Source: Anaerocolumna sp. AGMB13025 (GTDB lineage Bacteria; Bacillota; Clostridia; Lachnospirales; Lachnospiraceae). From it: a stretch of 64,000 nucleotides of DNA. Shown here one piece after another: positions 47,001 to 55,430 of this stretch; position 1 is the stretch's first letter, and the number at the start of each line of letters is the position of its first letter. The position numbers were made by a program, and so were the translations under genes. The stretch is taken from positions 1,481,001-1,545,000 of the forward strand of contig NZ_CP121445.1 of the NCBI RefSeq assembly GCF_029689925.1, in the 5' to 3' direction. The notes beneath the pieces are model-generated. The model ran no database searches and was not told where the DNA came from. It saw only the letters and a program-made list of their open reading frames with translations.

Positions 47001-47038
47001 AATAAGGCAGAGGTGTATTACGAAACTTCTGCCTTATT
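47001..47038 (-). terminator. Terminator overlapping the end of the DUF4491 gene
   Basis: A 14-bp stem AATAAGGCAGAGGT / ACTTCTGCCTTATT (one mismatch) is followed on the minus strand by TTTTATTTTTC. The stop codon of the minus-strand gene lies in its loop. It could also stop the LplC transcript. Confidence 0.8.
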
Positions 47039-47338
47039 GGTAATATTATCTTCTTTTTCCTTTTTGGGATTCTTGGGAAACCATCCTTTTTTCACCCGTT
47101 CCTCCTGCTCAATAATTTCATGTATTGCCCACAAAGATGAAAAACCAAAAACACCAGCAATACAAGAAAGAATCAGAGAATTAATAAGGAGTGATAATAT
47201 AATGCCTCCAATACCAGCAAAAAGAAAGGCAGGCCATACCTTTTTACCGAAGTAGTATTCACATTTAATTACCACCGGATGGAAGGCACCTATAATTAAA
47301 AAGGTAACGATACCGATAAATATTCCTTGAACGTTCAT
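47018..47338 (-). CDS. DUF4491 family membrane protein
   Basis: 106 residues. There are three hydrophobic segments (3-22, 33-52, 55-75) and the family-typical FHPVVIKCEYYFGKKVWPAFL and EERVKKGWFPKNPKK. This is a small membrane protein of unknown function, widespread in Bacteroidales and Lachnospiraceae. AGAGGA precedes the ATG. It is a single gene, convergent to the LplC gene. Confidence 0.85.
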   Translation of the reverse strand: MNVQGIFIGIVTFLIIGAFHPVVIKCEYYFGKKVWPAFLFAGIGGIILSLLINSLILSCIAGVFGFSSLWAIHEIIEQEERVKKGWFPKNPKKEKEDNITNKAEVS

Positions 47339-47433
47339 CTTATCCTCTTTTCTTTATATTTTAATCTGAATTAATAAATTCATAGAATTTATTCTATATA
47401 TATTCCCTTCGTGCTATAGTTTACCTTATCACA

Positions 47434-47447
47434 GTAAAAGCTTTTAC
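47434..47447. promoter_or_regulatory. LacI-type palindrome, upstream copy
   Basis: GTAAAAGCTTTTAC is a perfect 14-bp palindrome. It lies in the 483-bp gap 47339-47821, between the DUF4491 and DeoR gene starts. Two CTTGCAAAA words follow at about 47454-47475. Confidence 0.6.
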
Positions 47448-47564
47448 AATATTCTTGCAAAACCCTTGCAAAATCTTAGAAAAATTTATATTTGAATAAA
47501 ATAATTTCTGATATACTTAAACTAAATTACTTCTAAGAGATATTTACTGATACTATATCATAAT

Positions 47565-47578
47565 GTGAAAGCTTTTAC
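47565..47578. promoter_or_regulatory. LacI-type palindrome, downstream copy
   Basis: GTGAAAGCTTTTAC differs by one base from the upstream copy, with centres 131 bp apart. Paired sites of this size and spacing are typical for LacI-family repressors that loop DNA, and the site resembles CcpA cre elements except for a central GC instead of CG. Confidence 0.6.
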
Positions 47579-47698
47579 CACTAATATTAAACTGATTATG
47601 GATAAATAACAAACAGTAATCAATAGGGGTAATACCCCGTGTTGATTTGAGTATCCTATACCTATAAAACTGTGAATCCTAGTAATGTTTAAAGTAAG

Positions 47699-47738
47699 AC
47701 CATAAGTTAAAGTAAAGTAAAACCATAAGTTAAAGTAA
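47699..47738 (+). repeat. 23-bp direct repeat before the DeoR gene
   Basis: ACCATAAGTTAAAGTAA occurs at 47699-47715 and 47722-47738. It may be a regulator-binding direct repeat or replication slippage. Confidence 0.7.
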
Positions 47739-47821
47739 TATTGACAAAGTGGATATGATATGAGAAGGTAAAGGCAGGGAAACCATTAACAATGACTATT
47801 GCAGATAATTGAGGAAAATAT

Positions 47822-48619
47822 ATGAGCACAAAAGTTGATAAACGAAGACTTGAAATTTTAAAATTGATACAAAGCGAAGATGAAGTGTCTGTTATCGATA
47901 TGGCTAAACGGTTTGGAGTTACCATGGAAACAATCCGGGGCGATTTTGACTTTTTGGCCAAAGAACAGGGTCTTATAAGGACTCATGGAGGTCTTTCAAA
48001 ACAAGATAATAAAAAGTATAACAAACATTACTTCTTCCATGAACGTCAGGTAATTCATATGGAGGAAAAGAAGAAGTTATGTTACAGAGCCATGGATTTT
48101 ATCTCTGATGGTGATTGTATCTATATTGATTCCGGCTCTACGGTAATTTATCTGCTTAATTACTTAAACCAGAAGCGTGGGCTTACCATAGTTACGAACT
48201 CTATAGGATTTTTAATCTGTTACATTTTAGACGGCCATGAAACCAGTTTTAAAGAGCAGGGACACCGGTTTATATTCATAGGTGGCGAGGTGGAGGCCAA
48301 TATTATGATGACTTACGGAACTTTTTTAGAACAGACCGTTCCGGAGCTTACTTATGATCATCTGATATTTTCAGTGGATGCCCTGGATTCCGTTCAGGGC
48401 GGAAGTAATGTGGATTATCAGGCTTATGCCACCATTAAATCGGTTCTAAAGAATACCCGTAATAAGATTTTATTAGCGGATAGCAGCAAATTTGATTTAC
48501 GGGCTACCTATAAGGTTATCGGATTGGAAGATATTGACTGCTTCATAACCAATCTTCCGTTAAAAGAAAATTGGATGAATCTGTTTAAACAGAAGCATAT
48601 ACCGTATTATACGGTATAG
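47822..48619 (+). CDS. DeoR/GlpR-family transcriptional repressor
   Basis: 265 residues. An N-terminal winged HTH (RRLEILKLIQSEDEVSVIDMAKRFGVTMETIRGDFDFL) is followed by the DeoR C-terminal sensor domain (YIDSGSTVIYLLNYL, TIVTNS, FSVDALD, LLADSSKFD). These proteins respond to phosphorylated sugars or polyols. The transporter and two phosphoesterase/phosphatase genes downstream fit a phosphorylated ligand. GAGG precedes the ATG. Confidence 0.93.
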   Translation: MSTKVDKRRLEILKLIQSEDEVSVIDMAKRFGVTMETIRGDFDFLAKEQGLIRTHGGLSKQDNKKYNKHYFFHERQVIHMEEKKKLCYRAMDFISDGDCIYIDSGSTVIYLLNYLNQKRGLTIVTNSIGFLICYILDGHETSFKEQGHRFIFIGGEVEANIMMTYGTFLEQTVPELTYDHLIFSVDALDSVQGGSNVDYQAYATIKSVLKNTRNKILLADSSKFDLRATYKVIGLEDIDCFITNLPLKENWMNLFKQKHIPYYTV

Positions 48620-48763
48620 TTACTAATTAAAGAACAAGGAAGGAAAAACCAAAGGGAAATATCAAAGAATCTATATATGAAAGCCATTTATAAACTACTT
48701 ATTAACTCTCATGTTAAGGTGATTATATTGGCTTTTAAATCAGTTCTTATCTATCGGATGCAA

Positions 48764-48787
48764 TTACATAAAAATTGGTTTATGTAA
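48764..48787. promoter_or_regulatory. Inverted repeat before the transporter operon, candidate DeoR operator
   Basis: TTACATAAA and TTTATGTAA form a perfect 9-bp inverted repeat around AATTGG, about 130 bp before the first permease gene. Confidence 0.5.
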
Positions 48788-48805
48788 TATAAAACCAAAA
48801 AAATA

Positions 48806-48870
48806 AGCATAAAAACAAATTTAAAGAAGAATTAACTAATTCTTTACATTGTTTTTATGCTATTTTTTTG
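48806..48870 (+). terminator. Strong hairpin with T-run 45 bp before the permease gene
   Basis: AGCATAAAAACAA (48806-48818) pairs with TTGTTTTTATGCT (48849-48861), with an inner AAGAATT / AATTCTT stem, followed by ATTTTTTTG. It may terminate the DeoR transcript, or act as an attenuator in the leader of the transporter operon. Confidence 0.8.
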
Positions 48871-48915
48871 TTTTATGTGCTAAGATAAGAGCACATGGAA
48901 GAAAGGAGCAGGATT

Positions 48916-49785
48916 ATGAAAAAAAATACAGCTGCCAGAATTGGATTCAGTCTGCCATTTCTGATACCTCTGGTGCTTTTTTGGATTTTACCTTTAATCA
49001 TAGCGTTTGCTATTAGTTTTACCGATTGGGATTACATATCTCCCAGTATGAATTTTGTGGGTCTTGATAATTATCAGAATACCTTTGGTGATTTAGATTT
49101 CACAAAAGCACTGATGAATACTTTTGCTTTTGCCTTTGGCACCATTGTCCCAACCATAGCCTTTGGGTTTATATTGTCTCTTTTCTTTGAAAAAGAGTTC
49201 CTTGGAAGTAAGTTTTTACGAAGTATCATATTCAGTCCCTGGATAACCCCAGCAGTAGCAGTTTCAATGGTATGGTCCTGGATCTATGAGCCGGAACGGG
49301 GATTTGCGAATCATTTCCTTAATCTAATGGGGATTGATTCTCTGCAGTGGCTGCAAAGCAGTGATACAGCCATGTTATCCGTTATTATATTTACCATATG
49401 GAAATCGGTGGGGTGGACCTTTCTCTTTTATATCGGTGCCTTATCCCAGGTTCCAAAAAGTATTTATGAAGCAGCAGAAATTGACGGTGCAGGCTATTTT
49501 AAAAAGTTACATTATATTACCCTGCCCTTTATATCACCTACAACCTTCTTCTTATTTGTCGTCAACCTGATTCAGGCAATTCAGGTATATGACCAGATTC
49601 AGATTATGACCCAGGGTGGGCCGGGAGGCAGTACGACAACCCTTTTATATTTGTATTATAAAAAATCCTTTGAGAATTTCCAGATGGGTCCGGCGAATGC
49701 GGTTGCAATGATAATTCTTATCCTGATAATTGTATTGTCGTTAGCTAGTAATAAAATCAGCAGCAAATGGGTGCATTATGAATAA
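48916..49785 (+). CDS. ABC transporter permease (UgpA-like)
   Basis: 289 residues from the ATG at 48916, 7 bases after AAGGAG; an ATG at 48895 lacks a site. Six membrane segments start near residue 11 (IGFSLPFLIPLVLFWILPLI). The EAA loop is IYEAAEIDGAGYFKKLHYITLPFISP. It is the first gene of a permease-permease-binding protein set followed by phosphoesterase genes. Confidence 0.93.
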   Translation: MKKNTAARIGFSLPFLIPLVLFWILPLIIAFAISFTDWDYISPSMNFVGLDNYQNTFGDLDFTKALMNTFAFAFGTIVPTIAFGFILSLFFEKEFLGSKFLRSIIFSPWITPAVAVSMVWSWIYEPERGFANHFLNLMGIDSLQWLQSSDTAMLSVIIFTIWKSVGWTFLFYIGALSQVPKSIYEAAEIDGAGYFKKLHYITLPFISPTTFFLFVVNLIQAIQVYDQIQIMTQGGPGGSTTTLLYLYYKKSFENFQMGPANAVAMIILILIIVLSLASNKISSKWVHYE

Positions 49786-49816
49786 AGTAATCTCAATGAA
49801 TAAAAAGTATAGCTCT

Positions 49817-49965
49817 AGTAAAACAGTACAAACAATAACAACCATTGCTTCAAGTAAAACAGTACAAACAAAAAAAGCATTGCTTCAAGTAAAGTAGTAC
49901 AAACAATGTAAGTATTACAACAAATAAAACAGTAAGCACCGCTTCATGTAAAACAGTACAAACAA
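49817..49965 (+). repeat. Degenerate tandem repeat, about 36-bp unit, between permease genes
   Basis: The word AGTAAAACAGTACAAACAA recurs at 49817, 49853, 49888 (variant) and 49947, each mostly preceded by GCTTC and followed by A-rich spacers. It lies in the 287-bp gap between the two permease genes of one operon. Confidence 0.8.
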
Positions 49966-50072
49966 TAAAAAACATTACTGCAAAAAAATAGTCTAAGCAA
50001 TTATAAGACATAGTAAGCAATAAATTACGTAACAGGCAATCAATATAGGAAGAGAGGTGTGATAGCTCAGAT

Positions 50073-50906
50073 ATGAAAAAGAAGATATCCCTTGGGATAA
50101 AGTATATATTTTTATGCATGATTTCCTTTTTATTTGTATTTCCGTTTCTATGGATGCTTTTTGGTGCCTTTAAGTCAAATAATGAGATTTGGCAGACGCC
50201 TTATCAGTTATTTCCGAAACATATTAATTTGACTGAGCTGGCAGCCAATTTAAAAGCGGTTAATCTGTACGGATACCTTGGAAACAGTTTTTTTGTAGGT
50301 GCAGTCGGTACCGTCTTAATATTACTGGTAAGCGGAATGTTTGCCTATGCAGTTGTATTTCTAAAGAGCAAAAACATGGACCGGATTTTTGCAATTGTAT
50401 TAATAACCTATATGCTGCCAGGGGCGGTAACCTATGTTCCTGCCTATGTAATCCTGGCTAAGCTGCAGCTGCTGGACAAATTATCCGGTCTTATATTTTC
50501 TTATCTGGCCAATGTATTTGCAGTATTTTATTTCAGACAGTCCTTTATGAAAACCAGTATGGATTTTGTAGAAGCTGCCAAAATCGACGGTGCGAATCAC
50601 AGGTTAATATTACGCCATGTAATACTGCCTTTGAATAAATCAGCATTCTGGTCAGTCGGGTTGATTACCTTCATACAGCTGTATAACAGTTATATGTGGC
50701 CAAGTATTATGCTGAAAAGCCAGGAGAAATACCTTATATCTCAAGGCTTAAGACAATTTTTCATACAAGATGGAGCTTATGGAATGAACTGGTCACAGAT
50801 CATGCTTGCAAGTACCATTACGATACTACCGGTGGTCATACTCCTGATTGTAGCACAAAAATGGCTTATGGCTGCCATTTCCCAGGACAGCGGAGTGAAG
50901 TTTTAG
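50073..50906 (+). CDS. ABC transporter permease (UgpE-like)
   Basis: 277 residues, six membrane segments, with EAA loop FVEAAKIDGANHRLILRHVILPLNKS. GAGAGG lies about 14 bases before the ATG, which is rather distant. It is the partner of the permease at 48916. Confidence 0.93.
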   Translation: MKKKISLGIKYIFLCMISFLFVFPFLWMLFGAFKSNNEIWQTPYQLFPKHINLTELAANLKAVNLYGYLGNSFFVGAVGTVLILLVSGMFAYAVVFLKSKNMDRIFAIVLITYMLPGAVTYVPAYVILAKLQLLDKLSGLIFSYLANVFAVFYFRQSFMKTSMDFVEAAKIDGANHRLILRHVILPLNKSAFWSVGLITFIQLYNSYMWPSIMLKSQEKYLISQGLRQFFIQDGAYGMNWSQIMLASTITILPVVILLIVAQKWLMAAISQDSGVKF

Positions 50907-51049
50907 CCGTAAATCCAGTGCGCCGGGATCGACGCAGAACGGCCATAACAAATGGTCAAGCAAGTTACTTATTGTTATTGATAATATTTATCGCACAGAA
51001 AAAGGGCAACTATACCAGTAGAAATGTGTGAAAAAAAGGAGGAAATGAA

Positions 51050-52504
51050 ATGAAGAAAAGAGGAATCAGCCTATTCATTGCCGCTGTACTCATTATGACG
51101 GCTCTTACTGGCTGTGGCGGGAAGAAGGATTCGGCGACAGAAAGTAATGGAGGCAGTACTGCAACTCAAACCCAAACAGAAAGCCAAACCACTAAAGAGA
51201 CATCAGCAGAAACGTCGGCTACTGACAGTGCCACAGCCGACAGCACTCTTACAGATAGTACTGGGGCACCTGTTGAAATCGAATTCTGGCATGCCCTTGG
51301 AGGAACCCTTGGAGATACATTAATCAGTATTATTAATGATTACAACGCATCACAGAATAAATATGTAATCAAGCCAGTTACCGTTGGCAGTTATTCGGAA
51401 ATAGACCAGAAGCTCCAGGCGGCTTATGCCGCCGGTTCTACACCGGCACTTGTAGCAGGTGGTTCAGCCGATACTTTTTACAAAAAAGGTTTAGTAGAGA
51501 ATTTTGAAGATTTTATGCCGGCTGGTTATGACAAATCAGATATTGTCGGCGGATTTATGAATGCCGCCACCAGAGACGGTAAAATGGTATTTGCCCCGGC
51601 TTACGGCACTTCTCAGGTTTTATATTATAACGCCGCAGTTTTAAAAGAAGCTGGTTATCAAAAAGAGAACTTAAGCTCCTGGCAGTCCTTACAGACCATG
51701 AAAGATAAAATTGTAGGCATTAGCACTGGTAAAGACAGTATACAATACGTATGGGAACCTATGTGGGGTTCCGGTAATATGATGGATGCCGTATCCAGTG
51801 CAGGAGGCAAGTTTATTTCCGAGGATGGTAAAACCGTGTTAATCAACGATCCAGCCTGGGTTGAAGTACTGGATCAGTTTAGAAGCTGGATTCATGAGGA
51901 CAAATCCATGAAAATCTATTCCGGCGGTCAAGGCTGGGAATACTGGTACAAAACCATGGACGACTGGGTATATGGTAAAGCGCTGGGATATACCGGTTCA
52001 CCGGGAGACTATGCAATTGCTTTGGAGGCGGTTAAAAAAGCCGTGGGAGAAGGTTACAAGAACGATTTTGCTGTAGCAATACAGCCCGGTTGGAAAGATA
52101 ACGCGCCAGCGCCTTATTTTAGCAGCTTAATGTATTTTATCCCGAAGGGAAAAAATCTGAGTGAAGATCAGAAGAAAGGTGCAGCTGATTTCGTTACCTA
52201 TGCGACAAATACTGCCAACACAGCTAAATTCTCTATGGGTACCGGATATGTAGCGGTACGTAAATCAGTTCTTGATTTACCGGAATATCAGGATTATTTA
52301 AAATCCAATCCCGATGCAGATGTTGCACTAAAACAGATTGATCAATATGCCGTACCGGAATTCGTAGATCCCACCGGCGGAGCAATCTTAAAAGCCTTAA
52401 CGGAAGCGGTAGATAAGATACAGATTGAAAATGTTCCGGCAAAAGAAGCTTTGGATGCGGCTGCAAAAAAAGCACAAGCGGAACTTGATAAAGTGAATAA
52501 ATAA
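51050..52504 (+). CDS. UgpB-like ABC transporter binding lipoprotein
   Basis: 484 residues. Lipobox ALTGC puts the lipidated cysteine at residue 22, followed by a long S/T/E/Q-rich linker. The mature start VEIEFWHALGGTLGDTLISI, with GSYSEIDQKLQAAYAAGSTPAL, resembles glycerol-3-phosphate binding proteins of the UgpB group more than oligosaccharide-binding proteins. With PHP and HAD genes downstream, a phosphorylated or phosphodiester solute is a reasonable guess. AAAGGAGG precedes the ATG. Confidence 0.9.
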   Translation: MKKRGISLFIAAVLIMTALTGCGGKKDSATESNGGSTATQTQTESQTTKETSAETSATDSATADSTLTDSTGAPVEIEFWHALGGTLGDTLISIINDYNASQNKYVIKPVTVGSYSEIDQKLQAAYAAGSTPALVAGGSADTFYKKGLVENFEDFMPAGYDKSDIVGGFMNAATRDGKMVFAPAYGTSQVLYYNAAVLKEAGYQKENLSSWQSLQTMKDKIVGISTGKDSIQYVWEPMWGSGNMMDAVSSAGGKFISEDGKTVLINDPAWVEVLDQFRSWIHEDKSMKIYSGGQGWEYWYKTMDDWVYGKALGYTGSPGDYAIALEAVKKAVGEGYKNDFAVAIQPGWKDNAPAPYFSSLMYFIPKGKNLSEDQKKGAADFVTYATNTANTAKFSMGTGYVAVRKSVLDLPEYQDYLKSNPDADVALKQIDQYAVPEFVDPTGGAILKALTEAVDKIQIENVPAKEALDAAAKKAQAELDKVNK

Positions 52505-52574
52505 ATTAGTACGGCAGTCAGCACGAAGTGATTAAGAAGTGGATTGCCCAGGTATTGTATAAGTATATTATCAT

Positions 52575-52744
52575 GCAATAGCAGTATTACAGGCAATAGC
52601 AGTATTACAGGCAATAGCAGTATTACAGGCAATAGCACTATTACAGGCAATTAGCAGTATCACAGGCAATTAGCAGTATCACAGGCAATTAGCAGTATCA
52701 CAAGCAATTAGCAGTATCACAAGCAATTTAGCAAGTATTACATT
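52575..52744 (+). repeat. Minisatellite, 18-19-bp unit, about nine copies
   Basis: GCAATAGCAGTATTACAG repeats at 18-bp steps from 52575, and from 52647 becomes a 19-bp GCAATTAGCAGTATCACAG unit, ending with a degenerate copy near 52744. It fills the start of the 418-bp gap 52505-52922. There are no unique spacers, so it is not a CRISPR. Confidence 0.93.
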
Positions 52745-52804
52745 GCAATTAACAAGTTTATCATTGTAGTAGAAAGGATCTTACTTACAATAGAATTGAA
52801 TCAG

Positions 52805-52867
52805 GGCTGTTGCAGAAAGTAATTAGACTAACAGAGCATATTTGTTATGACTATCTTTTGCAGCAGC
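52805..52867. repeat. Hairpin of the GGCTGTTGCA family
   Basis: GCTGTTGCAGAAAGTAATTAGACTA (split here by bulges) pairs imperfectly with the GACTATCTTTTGCAGCAGC side. The outer word matches the long hairpin at 20422 and the terminator at 36834. It lies 56 bp before the PHP gene. Confidence 0.65.
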
Positions 52868-52922
52868 TTGGATTCGCTTATGATACGGTGGATCAATAGG
52901 AATGAATAAGGGGGTAATCATG

Positions 52923-54353
52923 ATGATACAAGAAATAGTAATCAAAAATAGAATCGAAATGACAAGTTTTGAGATTGCAGCACCGCTGCACAGTATCTGG
53001 ATACAGGCTAAGACGCAGAAAAACCTTGGAGCTATGTTTCTTTTTTATAATCCGGCACAACAGTTATGCGGAATTATTAATTCGGGGTTTCATGATTTTT
53101 TTAACGACATATACATATCAGAAAAAGTATGTACCTTAAATGGACTTTATCATAAATTGCAATCAGGGATCTATAGAGTCCTTATCGTCCCCTTTTATGA
53201 TCCAGAAAAAGAAGAGGACACCATACAAATTGAAATCGAAATAAATACCGACAAAACCTATGAAGACTGGTGCTGCCAGTCTGCGCTTACCCAGAGTGAA
53301 TATTCATTTACAGCAGTGAAAGAAGTCACCCACCGGTATTACAAAGGAGATTTTCATGGTCATACGATTTTCTCAGATGGGCACAATTCCATATCGGAAG
53401 CCTCTGAGATCTTAATAAAACAGGGAATGGATTTTATGGCTATGACGGAGCATAACTGTATGGCATTTGGTCTGCCCTCCCTGCCCTGCCTCGCTGTTCC
53501 CTCCTTTGAATTAACACTGCCGGTGGGGCATATTAATATTCATGGTGTAAAAAAGATAGCTGCCCTTTATGAACTTCTGCCGAAAGCCCAAAATTACGAA
53601 GAGTTCTTAGAACTTGCGCTGTCTTACTTTACACCAGATTGTAATCTTTCCCTGAACCATATGTTTATGGAGCCGTGGCATTTTACCTATGAGGATTTTG
53701 ATTTATCCAAATTAAATACCTTAGAGGTTATCTGTGACCCTACTTACAAAACAGCTCCGGCTGCCAATGATAAAGCAGTTTCTTTTCTTGACTTTTTATG
53801 GAACAAAGGGTACTGTATCTATGGTATCGGAGGAAGTGACAGTCATCTTAAAATAGATGAGTTTAATGAAGGAGCATTAGAGCCATCCATATATGGAGAC
53901 CCGGCAACCTATGTATACTGTAAGGGCTTATCGGTTCAAAACGTGCTGGAAGGCGTGCAAAAAGGTCATTGTTATACCGCCCGCTATGTAACTCTTGATA
54001 TCGTAATCAATGAAGGAAAGTATCTGCCCGGAGATCAAATACCGCCTGAGGTGGAGGAGATAACCTGGAAGATACAGATTAACAATATTAAGAAACCCCT
54101 GAAAGGCTGCTTCATACGAAACGGAGAAATTGTGAAAGAACTCCGATTAACAAAAAAAGGGGAGAATGCAGAATACACAATGAAAAATACCGGTGAACCC
54201 TGGTGGTTACGATTTGGAATTATAGATCCCGAGGGACAGGTAATTGCATATGTAAATCCAGTCTATAATCAACTGGTACAGTCAGGGAATGAGAAGTTTA
54301 AACAATTACGGGATGAGTTTGGAGAGTCATATGATAAAAGGAATATTATTTGA
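52923..54353 (+). CDS. PHP-domain phosphoesterase (CehA/McbA-like)
   Basis: 476 residues from the ATG at 52923, 8 bases after AAGGGGG; ATGs at 52920 and 52902 are in frame alternatives. After a 120-residue N-terminal beta domain, the PHP metal site appears: GDFHGHTIFSDGHNS, MTEHN, PSFELTL...GHINIHG, SLNHMF and GGSDSHLK. All expected His/Asp ligands are present. PHP enzymes hydrolyse phosphoesters, including glycerophosphodiesters. It is in one operon with the UgpB-like transporter and overlaps the HAD phosphatase gene by 23 bp. Confidence 0.88.
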   Translation: MIQEIVIKNRIEMTSFEIAAPLHSIWIQAKTQKNLGAMFLFYNPAQQLCGIINSGFHDFFNDIYISEKVCTLNGLYHKLQSGIYRVLIVPFYDPEKEEDTIQIEIEINTDKTYEDWCCQSALTQSEYSFTAVKEVTHRYYKGDFHGHTIFSDGHNSISEASEILIKQGMDFMAMTEHNCMAFGLPSLPCLAVPSFELTLPVGHINIHGVKKIAALYELLPKAQNYEEFLELALSYFTPDCNLSLNHMFMEPWHFTYEDFDLSKLNTLEVICDPTYKTAPAANDKAVSFLDFLWNKGYCIYGIGGSDSHLKIDEFNEGALEPSIYGDPATYVYCKGLSVQNVLEGVQKGHCYTARYVTLDIVINEGKYLPGDQIPPEVEEITWKIQINNIKKPLKGCFIRNGEIVKELRLTKKGENAEYTMKNTGEPWWLRFGIIDPEGQVIAYVNPVYNQLVQSGNEKFKQLRDEFGESYDKRNII

Positions 54354-55038
54354 TAAAGATGGTACCTTACTGGAATTTCTAAAGCTTTGGCACGGTATTA
54401 TCGGAAATGTGCTAAAAGCGCTTAAAGTACATTACTATTTATCAAAGGAAACGTTAGACGAATTAAAACGGATATCCGGTTTTCAAAAAGACAAGTTTGA
54501 TAAAGAAAGTATGATTCAGTATCTGTCTACCACTCAGATAGCCGATTTATGGTGCGAAGTTATTAATAGAGATTCTAATCTAATTACATATAAAGAATTA
54601 ATGGAGTTATTTGAGGAAAAAGCAGGGGAAGAAAATCTTGTAATAACGGCGCTTAAGGGCGTAAAAGAACTGCTTAACTATCTAAAGGAAAAAGGTTATA
54701 CTCTTGGAGTAGCTACAGCCGATACCAAAGAATCTACCCACAATGGTCTTAGAAAATCAGGGATAATTGACTATTTTGACTATATTGGCTGTAATGAAGA
54801 AGATGCGAACCCGAAACCCTCTCCGGACATGGCAATTCAATTTTGCCAGATATGTAAGCTTAAATCAGAAGAAGTGTTAATAGTGGGGGATAGTGTAACA
54901 GATATGGAATTTGCAGATAATGCCAGGACACAGTTTATTGGAATTAAAACAGAATATAATGATTACGGAGAATTCGTAAAACGAAATAAACCTGCTGTAG
55001 ATAATATATATGATATTATCAAAGTAATGAAATTATAA
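54331..55038 (+). CDS. HAD-family phosphatase (phosphoglycolate phosphatase-like)
   Basis: 235 residues from the ATG at 54331, after GGAGAG; the frame to 54289 is unsupported. Motif I is LFDKDGTLLEF, motif II is VATADTKES, the conserved lysine is in NPKPSPDM, and motif IV is VGDSVTDMEFADNA. The cap is helical. It would remove phosphate from a small phosphorylated product, perhaps that of the PHP enzyme whose gene it overlaps. Confidence 0.9.
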   Translation: MIKGILFDKDGTLLEFLKLWHGIIGNVLKALKVHYYLSKETLDELKRISGFQKDKFDKESMIQYLSTTQIADLWCEVINRDSNLITYKELMELFEEKAGEENLVITALKGVKELLNYLKEKGYTLGVATADTKESTHNGLRKSGIIDYFDYIGCNEEDANPKPSPDMAIQFCQICKLKSEEVLIVGDSVTDMEFADNARTQFIGIKTEYNDYGEFVKRNKPAVDNIYDIIKVMKL

Positions 55039-55172
55039 AAGGAATCATAAAAGGAATTGGATAAGAAATAATAAAGGAAATCATAAAGGGAATCATAAAA
55101 GGAATTGAATAAGGAACCATAAAAGGATTTATAAAAGGAATTGAATAAGGATTTATAAAAGGATTTATATAA
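55039..55172 (+). repeat. Low-complexity AAAAGGAATT-type tandem repeat
   Basis: About nine degenerate units of roughly 15 bp alternate ATAAAAGGAATT and ATAAGGATTT words, beginning right after the HAD stop. The rest of the 392-bp gap (to 55430) is AT-rich with no gene, and a small CACAAAGTTTTTTGTG hairpin lies near 55311-55326. Confidence 0.85.
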
Positions 55173-55430
55173 GATGAATATAATGATATAAAAAGAAAAT
55201 AAATAACAAATATTAATATAACCATAAATACAACTAAACATAACCGGTCACGACAATCCACAAAGGAAAAATTTCTTAAAGATAAAAGCAGTATTCTGTT
55301 AGAAGCAGCTCACAAAGTTTTTTGTGGCATGAGGGTTCGTTCCCTACAATAAAATTACATACAAACCAGGATACTACTGTTTCTTTAGGAATTAATTCCA
55401 AATATACCGTGAAAACCGGCTGGAGAAAGT

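Noticed and set aside
47434..47578. Direct assignment as CcpA cre sites
   Set aside because: The centre is GC (AAAGCTTT) rather than the CG of the cre consensus, so I list them only as LacI-type palindromes.
52342..52650. Minus-strand frame with VILLLP repeats
   Set aside because: It reads the complement of the 18-bp minisatellite and the end of the binding-protein gene.
52575..52744. CRISPR-like regular repeat array
   Set aside because: Units of 18-19 bp are directly adjacent without unique spacers, and no cas gene is near; it is a minisatellite.
54963..55261. Minus-strand frames rich in F, S, Y and I over the gap after the HAD gene
   Set aside because: They are translations of the AAAAGGAATT tandem repeat, with no start signal.
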